NCBI RefSeq assembly: GCF_900086705.1
Contig: NZ_LT575483.1
Location: forward strand, 3,167,516 to 3,231,515
Source: Massilibacillus massiliensis
GTDB taxonomy: Bacteria > Bacillota > Negativicutes > FLKF01
Direction: 5' to 3'
DNA: 64,000 nucleotides
Shown here piece by piece: positions 46,525 through 56,038 of this stretch (position 1 is its first letter; each line of letters starts with the position of its first letter). The position numbers and the translations under genes are program-made. The notes beneath the pieces are model-generated. The model was not told the DNA's origin. It made no database searches and saw only the letters and a list, made by a program, of their open reading frames with translations.

Positions 46525-47346
46525 GTGAAGTCTTTTTCTAAAGATAAATTTTTATTTGGGTTATATACAGTTTTGGTTCTTTTGATTTTGGGTGCGGCAC
46601 TATTTGCACCTTGGCTTGCACCTTATGATCCATTTGATGCGACGATGAAAAACTCTATGCTCTCACCTTCTTCAGCGCATTTATTCGGTACCGATAAATT
46701 AGGCAGAGATTGCTTATCCCGCATACTTTTAGGAACGCAGATTTCTCTAATGATGACACTTTCACTCGTTATCCTTATTTCTGGTGTAGGGATGCTGATC
46801 GGCGTTGTTGCAGGTTGCTGTGGTGGTAAAATCGATATGGTTTTTATGCGTATTGCCGATATGATGCTTGCTTTTCCGGGCATTGTGCTCGCAATTGCAA
46901 TCGCTGGTATGATGGGGGGCAACATTATCAATACAATTCTTGCCTTAGCGGTTGTGAGCTGGACAAAATATGCACGACTGGCCCGCAGTTTGACTTTGAA
47001 ATTGCGTGAACGCGATTTTATCGCGGCAGCGGTTACAAATGGAACGAAAATGCACCAGATTATAAGACGGCATATCGTACCAAACATTTTGCCGACGATT
47101 GTTGTAACAGCTGCGATGGATATTGGTACGATGATGATGGAACTAGCAGGTCTTTCCTTTTTAGGGTTTGGTGCGCAGCCGCCGACGCCGGAGTGGGGGC
47201 TTATGTTGAATGAAGGAAGACAGTATATTCAAACGGCACCTTGGCTCATGATTTTCCCAGGCGTAGCAATTCTAGTTGTTGTAACAATATTTAATCTTTG
47301 GGGTGACAGCCTGCGCGACATTATGGATCCGCAGCGGGTAAATTAA
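46525..47346 (+). CDS. ABC transporter permease, NikC/OppC type
   Basis: Second permease. N-terminal LFAPWLAPYDPFDATMKNSMLSPSS is followed by HLFGTDKLGRDCLSRIL, the OppC-N hallmark. EAA loop region near residues 165-185 (RDFIAAAVTNGTKMHQIIRRH). GTG start immediately after the stop of the first permease. 273 residues. Confidence 0.9.
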   Translation: MKSFSKDKFLFGLYTVLVLLILGAALFAPWLAPYDPFDATMKNSMLSPSSAHLFGTDKLGRDCLSRILLGTQISLMMTLSLVILISGVGMLIGVVAGCCGGKIDMVFMRIADMMLAFPGIVLAIAIAGMMGGNIINTILALAVVSWTKYARLARSLTLKLRERDFIAAAVTNGTKMHQIIRRHIVPNILPTIVVTAAMDIGTMMMELAGLSFLGFGAQPPTPEWGLMLNEGRQYIQTAPWLMIFPGVAILVVVTIFNLWGDSLRDIMDPQRVN

Positions 47347-47405
47347 TATAAAGCACAAGTTGGGCAGGGAGATATTGCCTAATAAAAAAGATGAGGATGG
47401 ATGAT

Positions 47406-48974
47406 ATGAAACGTTTTGGAAAACTTTTAAGTGTGTTCATGATGGTTTGCATCGCAGCAATTTTTATGGCAGGCTGTGGTGATAGCAAGAAAGAAGCAGA
47501 TAAAACAACCTTAAAAATTGGGGTAACAAATTTTGCAGATACGCTTGAACCAACAGAAAATTATTTTGGCTGGGTTGTTATGCGTTATGGTATGGGGGAA
47601 AGTTTAGCAAAATTTGATGAAAAAATGAAAGTAACACCTTGGTTGGCGGAAAGCTGGCAAATAAGTGATGATCATTTAACATGGACTTTTAAAATCAGAG
47701 ATAATGTGAAGTTTTCAAATGGAACGCCATTAACTGCGGAAGCTGTCAAGGCGTCGATTGAGAGAGCATTTGAAAAAAATAAACGTGCAGCAACTTTTTT
47801 TAAATATGCTGAAATGACTACCGATGGCCAAACGCTTAAAATTCGTACAGAAAAGCCAGAACCAAATATGCCGGGGTTTTTAGCAGATCCACTATTTCTT
47901 ATTGTTGATGTAACCGCTGAAGCAAAACGGAATTTTGCAAAAGAAGGCCCGATCTGTACAGGCCCTTACATGGTACAAAGTTTTGTGAAAGATAAAGCTG
48001 TTATGGTAAAAAATCCTTATTATTGGGATGGAGAAGTACCCTATGAAACCGTAGAAATTCCGTCAATTGATGATCCAAATACGCGCGCTATGGCTTTGCA
48101 GTCAGGAGAAATTGATATGGCTGTTAATATTGCAGCCGGAGATATCTCACTTTTTAATGATACTTCGAAATTCAATATAGATCGTATCGCTTCACTTCGC
48201 ACTGTACTGGCGCGAATTAATCAAAAGGGCGTTCTCGGTGATCCTAAAGTACGTGCGGCATTTATCAGTGCTTGTGACAGAAAATCTTATAATGAAATTC
48301 TACTGAAAGGGACTTTCATTGAAGGAAAAGCACCTGTACCACCATCTATGGATTACGGTTTTGCACAGCTTACCGATCCAAACAGTTATGATATCGAACG
48401 TGCAAAACAACTTTTAGCAGAAGCTGGCTGGGCTGATGCGGATGGCGATGGAATCCTTGAAAAAGACGGTAACCCACTTTCGGTGGATTTCGTTGTATAT
48501 AACAGTCGGGCGGAATTACCGCTTTATGCTGAGGCTGTGCAGGCGGATGCAAAAAAAGTTGGAATTGATGTAAAGATTAAAAATGTGGACTATAATTTGA
48601 TTGATAAAATGGGCATTAATGGTGAATACGATTGCCTTATTTCTAATATTACTACGGCAAATACCGGTGACCCAGAAATTTTCTTGAATTGGTACTGGAG
48701 AAGTAATAAAAATGGAGACAACCCGCAAAATGGTTCAGGTTACAGTAGTGCGGCATTAGATGCAAAATTTGCGGCACTGTCTTCTGAATTCGACCAAGAA
48801 AAACGACGCCAGCTTATGATTGATATTCAGCAAATTATTATGAATGACGGCGCAGGCCTGTTCCTTGGATATCCGGAAACAAATATTATTAGTTCGGTTT
48901 CTATTACAGGGGCAAAGATGTATCCATCAGATTACTACTGGCTCACCAATAAAATTCGTCCAACCCAGAAATAA
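47406..48974 (+). CDS. ABC transporter substrate-binding lipoprotein, NikA/CntA-like
   Basis: Family 5 solute-binding protein (SBP_bac_5). Lipoprotein signal ends IFMAGCGDS (lipidated Cys near residue 23). Typical features are WLAESWQISDDHLTWTFKIRDNVKFSNGTPLTAEAVK near residues 80-115 (split across the domain start) and CTGPYMVQSF. YFGWVVMRYGMGESL resembles nickel/metallophore binders (NikA, CntA) more than peptide binders. ATG at 47406 preceded by GAGGATGG. About 522 residues. The B12 riboswitch makes a cobalt or corrinoid-related ligand likely; nickel or a peptide cannot be excluded. Confidence 0.85.
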   Translation: MKRFGKLLSVFMMVCIAAIFMAGCGDSKKEADKTTLKIGVTNFADTLEPTENYFGWVVMRYGMGESLAKFDEKMKVTPWLAESWQISDDHLTWTFKIRDNVKFSNGTPLTAEAVKASIERAFEKNKRAATFFKYAEMTTDGQTLKIRTEKPEPNMPGFLADPLFLIVDVTAEAKRNFAKEGPICTGPYMVQSFVKDKAVMVKNPYYWDGEVPYETVEIPSIDDPNTRAMALQSGEIDMAVNIAAGDISLFNDTSKFNIDRIASLRTVLARINQKGVLGDPKVRAAFISACDRKSYNEILLKGTFIEGKAPVPPSMDYGFAQLTDPNSYDIERAKQLLAEAGWADADGDGILEKDGNPLSVDFVVYNSRAELPLYAEAVQADAKKVGIDVKIKNVDYNLIDKMGINGEYDCLISNITTANTGDPEIFLNWYWRSNKNGDNPQNGSGYSSAALDAKFAALSSEFDQEKRRQLMIDIQQIIMNDGAGLFLGYPETNIISSVSITGAKMYPSDYYWLTNKIRPTQK

Positions 48975-48995
48975 TTTCGAGAAAAGGGGAAAGAA

Positions 48996-49784
48996 ATGCT
49001 ATTAAAAGTATCGAAACTTTCAGTAGCCTATGCCGACCAGACCATTGTTCAAGATTTTGATCTGTCGCTAGATGAAGGTAAGGTTGCAGCGATTGTGGGA
49101 GAAAGCGGTAGTGGTAAAACAACTGTCATACGTGCAATTCTAGGTTGTCTGCCACATGAAGGCCATATTACTGGCGGTGAAATTTTCTTTGATGGAAAGA
49201 ATCTTTTAGAAAATACACCAGAGGACTGGCGAAAGCTCTGCGGCACACAAGCAGCTATGATTTTTCAAGACAGTGGTAGTATGATGGATCCGATCCAACG
49301 AATTGGTAGCCAGTTTATTGAATATATTTGTGAACATTCGTCCATGTCAAAAAAAGAAGCAGCCGCTGCCGCAGAAGAGATGTTGAAAAAGTTGCATTTA
49401 CCACATACCAAAAATGTGATGAACAGTTATCCTTTTGAGTTAAGTGGAGGAATGAGGCAACGCGTTGGAATTGCGATGGCGATGTTTTTTAAACCACGTC
49501 TTTTATTGGCAGATGAACCTACTTCCGCGCTTGATGTGACCACGCAAGCGCAAGTCGTCACGGAAATGCTCGAAATATGCCGTAACGATCGGACCGCTAT
49601 GATGATCGTTACCCATAATATTGGCGTAGCAGCATACATGTCAGAACAGTTGATTGTCATGCGTGCAGGGCGTATTGTTGAAGCGGGGAAAACAAGTGAT
49701 ATTATCATGAATCCACAGTCGGCGTATACAAAAGAGCTGTTAGAATCTGTACCTCAGATCGGAGGAAAGCGCTATGTCATCTGA
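48996..49784 (+). CDS. ABC transporter ATPase, NikD/OppD type
   Basis: Walker A GESGSGKTT near residue 34, Q-loop FQDSGSMMDPIQRIG, signature LSGGMRQR near residue 149, Walker B LLLADEPTSALD near residue 170, switch His VTHNIG. 262 residues, shorter than OppD because the C-terminal Cys-containing oligopeptide_HPY domain is lacking. Overlaps the next ATPase by 11 nt. Confidence 0.9.
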   Translation: MLLKVSKLSVAYADQTIVQDFDLSLDEGKVAAIVGESGSGKTTVIRAILGCLPHEGHITGGEIFFDGKNLLENTPEDWRKLCGTQAAMIFQDSGSMMDPIQRIGSQFIEYICEHSSMSKKEAAAAAEEMLKKLHLPHTKNVMNSYPFELSGGMRQRVGIAMAMFFKPRLLLADEPTSALDVTTQAQVVTEMLEICRNDRTAMMIVTHNIGVAAYMSEQLIVMRAGRIVEAGKTSDIIMNPQSAYTKELLESVPQIGGKRYVI

Positions 49785-50733
49785 TCGGGAAAAAATATTA
49801 GAAATCTCACATATTGTAAAGCGATTTCCGGTGCCGGATGGGCGGAAACTGACTGCTTGCGATGATGTTTCACTTACCCTTTATAAAGGGGAAACACTTG
49901 GTATTGTTGGTGAAAGTGGCTGTGGGAAAAGCACGCTTGTAAAAACGCTTATGCAGTTATATCCACCGACGGATGGAGCAATTTATCATAGGGGTGTCGA
50001 TATTACGAAGCTGAAGGGCGAGACGGCGCGTCAAAACCGCCGTCATATTCAGATGGTATTTCAAGATCCTATGCAAGCCTTTAATCCAAAAATGAAAATC
50101 AAGGATATTATCTGTGAACCATTATACAATTTTGGCTTGATTAAAAGAAATCAGATTGAAAATAAAGCAAAAGAATATTTGAGACTTGTTGAACTGCCGG
50201 AAGAATTTGCAAATCGGTATCCTGGCAATATGAGCGGCGGACAACGGCAACGTACTGCAATTGCCAGAGCGTTGGTGCTTGAACCAGAAATTCTCGTCTG
50301 TGATGAGGCGACGAGTGCGCTGGATGTATCGGTACAGGAAAGGGTCGTTAAGCTTCTAATCAAGCTGCAGCAGGAAAAACAATTGTCTATTATCTTTATC
50401 TGCCATGACTTGGCGCTTGTATCGCAGCTCTGTCATCGTATTGTGGTCATGTACCTTGGCAATGTTGTAGAAGTACTTTCCGGAGCCGTTTTAGAGCAGG
50501 CGAAACACCCCTATACCAAAGCTTTGCTTAAAGCTGTTTTTCCTGTAGTGCATAGGGAAGAAGTCAAATTGCAGCTATTAAAAGGCGAAGTTCCAAGCCC
50601 CTTAGATTTACCAAAAGGCTGCCCATTTCAGGATCGATGCCCGGAATGTATGGAACTTTGCCGGCAGGAAAAACCTAAGCTTGCAAGCATTACAGAGAAT
50701 CATAAGATTGCTTGTCATTTGATTTCAATATAA
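49774..50733 (+). CDS. ABC transporter ATPase, NikE/OppF type
   Basis: Walker A GESGCGKST near residue 48, Q-loop FQDPMQAFNPKM, signature MSGGQRQR near residue 150, Walker B LVCDEATSALD, and the C-terminal oligopeptide-transporter domain with CPFQDRCPECMELC (Fe-S-like cysteine cluster seen in OppD/F proteins) near residue 290. 319 residues. Pairs with the preceding ATPase. The porin gene follows by 14 bp, so it is in the same operon. Confidence 0.9.
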   Translation: MSSDREKILEISHIVKRFPVPDGRKLTACDDVSLTLYKGETLGIVGESGCGKSTLVKTLMQLYPPTDGAIYHRGVDITKLKGETARQNRRHIQMVFQDPMQAFNPKMKIKDIICEPLYNFGLIKRNQIENKAKEYLRLVELPEEFANRYPGNMSGGQRQRTAIARALVLEPEILVCDEATSALDVSVQERVVKLLIKLQQEKQLSIIFICHDLALVSQLCHRIVVMYLGNVVEVLSGAVLEQAKHPYTKALLKAVFPVVHREEVKLQLLKGEVPSPLDLPKGCPFQDRCPECMELCRQEKPKLASITENHKIACHLISI

Positions 50734-50747
50734 AGAGGAGCGTTTAC

Positions 50748-52007
50748 ATGAAGAAGTTATTTGCACCTATGATGCTGAATATATTAGTATTATCTATCGC
50801 GCATACAACTTACGCGGCTGAAAATCCATTTTCTGACGTGCCATCTGATCATTGGTCGATGCATACATTGACGATCCTAGCCCAAGAAGGTGTCATTGAA
50901 GGCTATGGTGACGGCACGTTCCGTGGTGACGCTAAACTTACACGTTATGAAATGGCAACGATCATTGCTAAAGCAATGGCAAAATCCAATCTGAGTACAA
51001 ACGCAAAAACACAGCTTGATCAATTATCTGCGGAATATGCTGATGAACTCCATAATCTCGGGGTCCGCGTAACAGAACTTGAGGAAAAAAGCGACAACTT
51101 AAAAATAAACGGTCTGCTTCGTTTGGATACAAGCAAAGATGAAGTGAAAAACACAACAAAGTCCAAAGCACGCCTACGCTTAGAACCGACTGCATTTATC
51201 AATGAAGACTGGCAGATGAAAGCCAGAATTGATTATGATACAAACTTGAAAACAGGTGAAGGCGGAACTGGTACACTGAAAATGGCCTATGCAAACGGTA
51301 ATTTATTGGGCGGAAAAGTTTCTGTCGGTAAAATAGACTATGCTGATTTTGAGAATATGAATGCTGCCTATGGACTTATTTTTGATGACTACATATCTGG
51401 TGCAAAAGCAGTTTTTGGCGATAGGGTAAAAGTTACACTCGTTGGTGGACGGATAGGTTCTGGAAGCACGGCTTACACGAACGGCAACGGAATTAGCAAC
51501 TATCCAAATAGCTCGCTAGATTATACAGGAATTCAAATTACCGGCAATGCATCGGATAAGCTTATGCTTGGTGCAGCCTATCATTCCCTGCGAGATGAAG
51601 CACTGTATAAAAATCAGTCTATCGTCGAGGTTGCTGCCGATTATAAACTTTCAAACACCTTGAAATTCGGCGGTGCTTATGCAAAGTCTAATCTTGATGC
51701 AAGCGAATTTAATCTTAAAAGCGATGATGAAGATCAAGCATACACTGTACAATTGGATTATAAAGGCATTAAACGCAGTGCGCCCGGTAGTTTCGGCATC
51801 TGGGCAGCGTACCGGCAGCTTGGTAATCTTGCTGTATCACTACCTACTTATGTAGCCAATTTTAATGGAGAAAAAGGCTACGAAATCGGTGCAAAATACA
51901 TGCTTGATAAAAATATTATGGGACAAATCACGTATTTTAATGGTGAGACCATCAGCTCTGAACGGGATGTAGAAAGAATTTTCGGTCGTTTGGAATTTAG
52001 ATTTTAA
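50748..52007 (+). CDS. SLH-domain outer-membrane porin
   Basis: Signal peptide (residues 1-24, ending TYAAEN), one SLH domain (about 26-75; FSDVPSDHWSMHTL and EGVIEGYGDGTFRGD), a short coiled coil (about 85-115), then a beta-barrel with alternating residues ending in the outer-membrane-type FGRLEFRF. This is the Negativicutes porin layout, in which the SLH domain binds polyaminated peptidoglycan and anchors the outer membrane. About 419 residues. ATG at 50748 with AGAGGAG upstream. Last gene of the B12 riboswitch operon, so it probably gives the importer's cargo passage through the outer membrane. Confidence 0.9.
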   Translation: MKKLFAPMMLNILVLSIAHTTYAAENPFSDVPSDHWSMHTLTILAQEGVIEGYGDGTFRGDAKLTRYEMATIIAKAMAKSNLSTNAKTQLDQLSAEYADELHNLGVRVTELEEKSDNLKINGLLRLDTSKDEVKNTTKSKARLRLEPTAFINEDWQMKARIDYDTNLKTGEGGTGTLKMAYANGNLLGGKVSVGKIDYADFENMNAAYGLIFDDYISGAKAVFGDRVKVTLVGGRIGSGSTAYTNGNGISNYPNSSLDYTGIQITGNASDKLMLGAAYHSLRDEALYKNQSIVEVAADYKLSNTLKFGGAYAKSNLDASEFNLKSDDEDQAYTVQLDYKGIKRSAPGSFGIWAAYRQLGNLAVSLPTYVANFNGEKGYEIGAKYMLDKNIMGQITYFNGETISSERDVERIFGRLEFRF

Positions 52008-52026
52008 TAAAAAGAGATATAACCTA

Positions 52027-52063
52027 AAATCCAACTAAAATTTATTTTAGTTGGATTTTTATT
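52027..52063 (+). terminator. Terminator of the importer-porin operon
   Basis: AAATCCAACTAAAA (52027-52040) and TTTTAGTTGGATTT (52045-52058), with a 4-nt loop and T-run. Confidence 0.88.
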
Positions 52064-52199
52064 TAAGATGAAGAAGACAGAGAATCCAATATATAAACTT
52101 AGCAGGAGTCACGTTTCTTATGATATAGTATAAGAAATCGCTGGTGTATTTAAATTTGGAATATATAGTGCAGATAAAGCGAAGTATGAAAGCGTAGGT

Positions 52200-52991
52200 G
52201 TGGAAAATTTGCAATTTTATCGAGATGAACAGGTTCCTTATTATGAAATCAAAACAGGGCAATATCAAATTCCGGCGGAAAAATATCATTGTCATAACGA
52301 AATATCGATCGGTGTTATTGAAAGTGGTACGAGCCTAGTAAGCTGTCAGGGAAATCGTTTTGCTGTTGGGCAGAATCATTTGATTATTTTTCCATCTCGT
52401 GTTATGCATCAATGTACGCCTAAGGATATAAAAACATGGAAATTTAAGATGCTTTATATTGATAATCAGTGGATAGAAGCTGTTTTTAGTGAAAATACGA
52501 TTCGTTCGATTATGATTAAAAAAATGAATTTTGTAAATATCAATAAAATAAAATCATTCTTTTCCTATCTTGAATCAAAAGCATCATTATTAGAAAAAGA
52601 AACGAAATTGATTATTACGTTAGCAGATATTTTTTCTTTTTCAAACACTGCCCTCTATCCAATAAATAATAAAAGCTGTAACGATATTGCATGCTCTTTA
52701 CGCAGATATCTAGAAAAGCATTATCTAGAAAATATCACATTAGATGATATGACAAACTTGTCGGGAATTACAAAGTATCATTTAATTCGTCTATTTCAAA
52801 AAAATTATGCCATGACGCCGTATGCTTATGTAACACAAATGCGATTAAATCATGCGAAGTGTCTGTTGAGAAAAGGAAAAGAGCTTGCATACGTTGCTTA
52901 TGAAGCAGGTTTCTATGATCAGAGTCATTTTACTAAAACATTTAAAACTTATTGTGGGGTTACGCCCCACATGTATCAAACGATCAATTAA
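52200..52991 (+). CDS. AraC-family transcriptional regulator with N-terminal cupin domain
   Basis: N-terminal sensor (residues 1-130; EKYHCHNEISIGVIESGTS and IIFPSRVMHQCTP, AraC cupin type). C-terminal double HTH (residues about 165-263; LSGITKYHLIRLFQKNYAMTPYAYVTQMRLNHAK and YEAGFYDQSHFTKTFKTYCGVTPHMY), split here as two helices. GTG start with AGGTG just upstream; the start is moderately certain. 263 residues. Target unknown; the DUF2000 gene is downstream. Confidence 0.85.
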   Translation: MENLQFYRDEQVPYYEIKTGQYQIPAEKYHCHNEISIGVIESGTSLVSCQGNRFAVGQNHLIIFPSRVMHQCTPKDIKTWKFKMLYIDNQWIEAVFSENTIRSIMIKKMNFVNINKIKSFFSYLESKASLLEKETKLIITLADIFSFSNTALYPINNKSCNDIACSLRRYLEKHYLENITLDDMTNLSGITKYHLIRLFQKNYAMTPYAYVTQMRLNHAKCLLRKGKELAYVAYEAGFYDQSHFTKTFKTYCGVTPHMYQTIN

Positions 52992-53119
52992 ATAGCGCAA
53001 TTTTTTACAATACGAAGCGATTGGTAACTGCTACACTGAAAAAGATAGAAATGAAAATTTGATGAAAAGATTGTAATTCTATCTAAAAATCTGTTGGAGA
53101 AATAAAGGATGGTTTTCAT

Positions 53120-53539
53120 ATGGAGGTTTTAAAAAAATGTGTAGCAGTAATTGATCAAGATTTACCACTGGGGCTTATAGCAAATACGGCGGCAATTCTT
53201 GGTTGTACACTTGGGAAGAAAAGAACTGAAATTGTGGGCGAGGATGTGGTCGATCAGGACAATCGACTGCACCTTGGAATTATAAATACACCGATTCCAA
53301 TTTTAGCGGCGACAAAAGATCAAATCAAAGAAATTTATCGAACAGCTCATGCACTTCAAGATGAAAGTATGATGATTGTTGGATTTAGTGATTTGGCACA
53401 ACGCTGTAAAACTTATGAGGATTATACAGCTAAAATGGCACAAACTTCTGATGATGACCTTAATTATCTAGGTATCTGTCTTTCGGGCAGCAAAAAAGCA
53501 GTAAATCGTTTGACGGGAAGTTTGCCTATATTGAAATAG
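53120..53539 (+). CDS. DUF2000 family protein
   Basis: About 139 residues with the DUF2000 pattern: N-terminal CVAVIDQDLPLGLIANTAAILG, then GIINTPIPILAATKDQIK. Conserved protein family of unknown function, peptidyl-tRNA hydrolase-like fold according to family knowledge. Single gene, followed by a terminator and preceded by an AraC regulator. Confidence 0.75.
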   Translation: MEVLKKCVAVIDQDLPLGLIANTAAILGCTLGKKRTEIVGEDVVDQDNRLHLGIINTPIPILAATKDQIKEIYRTAHALQDESMMIVGFSDLAQRCKTYEDYTAKMAQTSDDDLNYLGICLSGSKKAVNRLTGSLPILK

Positions 53540-53549
53540 CAAATTTTAG

Positions 53550-53590
53550 ATTATCCTTGATCAAATTTTAGATCAAGGATAATTTTTTTA
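53550..53590 (+). terminator. Terminator after the DUF2000 gene
   Basis: ATTATCCTTGATC (53550-53562) and GATCAAGGATAAT (53571-53583), with an 8-nt loop and seven T. Confidence 0.88.
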
Positions 53591-53709
53591 TTTATTTTGA
53601 GATACATAAAAATTTCAATTTGTCGCAACGTGCACTAATGATGTTGCAATATGAAACATATTTATGGATATAAAAAGAAGAAATCCAGTATTATCAAGGT
53701 GGAACATAT

Positions 53710-53725
53710 TGGCACAAAACTTGCA
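53710..53725 (+). promoter_or_regulatory. Sigma-54 promoter of the chemoreceptor gene
   Basis: TGGCAC-AAAAC-TTGCA matches the -24/-12 consensus (TGGCAC-N5-TTGCA) exactly, about 135 bp upstream of the chemoreceptor ATG. It is the only such match noticed in the window. The 53540-53859 gap otherwise holds the DUF2000 terminator and AT-rich DNA. Confidence 0.82.
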
Positions 53726-53859
53726 TAAATATATATAAATGTATCAAAATATGTAAGAAATAATGAATATTGGGTGAAAGGAGTCGTAGCGGCAGCTGTT
53801 AATTTTGCAAGATATGCTTTAGCTAATTTACCAGTAGTTGAACAGGAGGGCCAAATAAG

Positions 53860-55821
53860 ATGAGTGTAAAGAAGAAATTATTGTTAATTATGTTGTCGAT
53901 AAGTTGCATACCACTTATCATATTGTCTGTGATTTCAGTACGATATTTAGGAAATCAATTAGAGGAAGAGACAATCAATCAATGCAGGGAAATTGCTGTA
54001 GGGGTTGATTTTCAGATGAATGGCTTTCTGGATAAATCCTTTATGGCACTTAAGACGATTGCTGCAAATTCAACGGTCAAGGAATATGATTTGCCTAACG
54101 TAAAAACCTATTTGCTGCAGATGCAAAAGGTCTATCCGGAAAGTTCTTTTTCGCTTGATGATGCAAAAGGAAATCAGGTTGTAAGAGGCGATGATATTAA
54201 GCTGGCGAATATATGGGAAAGACCGTTTTATCAAGCGGCACTTAAAGGACAGGATGAAGCGATATCAGGCGTAGTATTTAGCAAGAATTCCAATCGTGCG
54301 GTAGTAAATTTGATGACGCCTGTACGTGATGCAAGTGGGACCAATGTGATTGGAGTCATGCAGGGCTCGCTTACACTTACAAAAATCAGCGAGTTTGTAG
54401 AGAAATTATCTACTGACGGCAAATTGGCATATGTGATTGACAGTGAAGGAAAAATTATGGCGCATCCGGATCAAACGCTTGTAAAAGATCGTGCGGATAT
54501 GAATGAAGTAAGCTTTGCTAAGGATGGATTAACCAGCAAAAAAAGTGGTTCTGCAATCATTGAGGATAAAAATAGTGACAAGAAAATTATCACGTATGTG
54601 TATGACGATAGAACGGGATGGCTCGTTTGTCTTGAAACGCCTTATAGTGTGATAACTGAAAAAACACATGCGTTATTATTTATGGTGAGCTTAGTAACGG
54701 CAATTGTTTTAATATTAGTTGGAATCTTAGCTTTTTATATCGCCAAAGGTTTTTCAGAGCCAATATTAAAAATGCAGCAATTAGCGAGCAAAGTTGCACA
54801 AGGTGATCTTAAACAAAAAATAGAAATCACAAGTAAAGATGAGATCGGTTTGCTGGCAGCGGCATTTGCGACAATGGTAGAGAATCTTAAAAAATTAGTT
54901 GGGCATGTACAGGAAAATTCGCATCAGTTGGCGGCTTCTTCTGAGCAGTTAACATCAAGTGCTGAACAGTCTGCAATTGCTTCTAACCAAGTGGCTGGGT
55001 CTATTACTGAAGTAGCAGAAGGAACAGAAAAACAGTATCATATTGTGAATGATGTGACGAAAGTAATTGAACAAATGTCGCAGGGGATTCGTCATGCTGC
55101 AGATAATGCGAATGCAGTATCTACGCAGTCCATTCAGGCGGCAGATACTGCGCAAGAGGGTGGAAAAGCGGTAGAGTCTGCTGTAAAACAGATGGTGGAT
55201 ATTGAAAAAACAGTAAGCAGTTCAGCTGCAGTTGTAGCACAGCTTGGTGAACGTTCAAAAGAAATAGGTCAAATTGTAGATACGATTTCTGGCATCGCTG
55301 GACAAACCAATCTTTTGGCATTGAATGCGGCGATTGAGGCGGCTAGAGCAGGTGAACAAGGCCGTGGTTTTGCGGTAGTAGCTGAAGAAGTTCGTAAATT
55401 AGCAGAACAGTCGCAAGAAGCTGCGAAGCAAATTGCAACTTTAATTGCGGAAATTCAGAGCGAAACCGATAAAGCAGTAATTGCAATGCAAGAAGGCACA
55501 AAAGAGGTTAAGATCGGTACTGGTGTCGTCAATGAAGCTGGGCAAAGTTTTGAAAAAATAATTACGATGATTACCAGCTTGGCCGAACAAGTCGGTGAAA
55601 CATCTACGGTTATTGAACATCTAGCCGACGATAGTCAGCATATTGTTACTTCGATTCAAAATATAGATGAGTTGACGAAAAATGCAAGCGGCGAAATACA
55701 AAATGTTTCAGCTGCGACGGAAGAACAAGCGGCTTCTATGGAAGAAATTGCATCTTCAAGTCAAAGCCTTGCGCAGATGGCACAAAAACTGCAAGATGCC
55801 GTCAGCAAGTTCAGAATTTAG
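53860..55821 (+). CDS. Methyl-accepting chemotaxis protein with Cache sensor domain
   Basis: Membrane chemoreceptor. TM1 at residues 7-27, periplasmic dCache-type domain (about 35-270; includes [23 protein letters not shown]-type segment and [16 protein letters not shown]), TM2 at about 272-295, HAMP (about 296-350). The signalling domain carries the conserved hairpin tip [19 protein letters not shown] near residue 485. 653 residues. AGGAGGG before the ATG. Preceded by a sigma-54 promoter. The ligand is probably a small organic acid or amino acid (typical for dCache), unknown here. Confidence 0.95.
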   Translation: MSVKKKLLLIMLSISCIPLIILSVISVRYLGNQLEEETINQCREIAVGVDFQMNGFLDKSFMALKTIAANSTVKEYDLPNVKTYLLQMQKVYPESSFSLDDAKGNQVVRGDDIKLANIWERPFYQAALKGQDEAISGVVFSKNSNRAVVNLMTPVRDASGTNVIGVMQGSLTLTKISEFVEKLSTDGKLAYVIDSEGKIMAHPDQTLVKDRADMNEVSFAKDGLTSKKSGSAIIEDKNSDKKIITYVYDDRTGWLVCLETPYSVITEKTHALLFMVSLVTAIVLILVGILAFYIAKGFSEPILKMQQLASKVAQGDLKQKIEITSKDEIGLLAAAFATMVENLKKLVGHVQENSHQLAASSEQLTSSAEQSAIASNQVAGSITEVAEGTEKQYHIVNDVTKVIEQMSQGIRHAADNANAVSTQSIQAADTAQEGGKAVESAVKQMVDIEKTVSSSAAVVAQLGERSKEIGQIVDTISGIAGQTNLLALNAAIEAARAGEQGRGFAVVAEEVRKLAEQSQEAAKQIATLIAEIQSETDKAVIAMQEGTKEVKIGTGVVNEAGQSFEKIITMITSLAEQVGETSTVIEHLADDSQHIVTSIQNIDELTKNASGEIQNVSAATEEQAASMEEIASSSQSLAQMAQKLQDAVSKFRI

Positions 55822-55846
55822 TCAATTCAATAAACAGTAAAATTCA

Positions 55847-55897
55847 AATAATCCTAAAAAGCTGCATTGAAGCGCAGTTTTTTAGGATTATTTTCTT
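55847..55897 (+). terminator. Terminator after the chemoreceptor gene
   Basis: AATAATCCTAAAAA (55847-55860) pairs with TTTTTAGGATTATT (55879-55892). An inner CTGC/GCAG pairing extends it, with T-rich sequence after. Confidence 0.85.
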
Positions 55898-56038
55898 TCA
55901 TATAAGCAGAGCGGAATTCTTACTAAAAAAGCAATAGTTGTTCATTTTCATACATCAATATGTGTTAACCTTTAAAAAGATTCGTCAGCAAAGTATTGCT
56001 GCGGAGTTAACAACAGAAAGATACTGGAGGATGAATAA

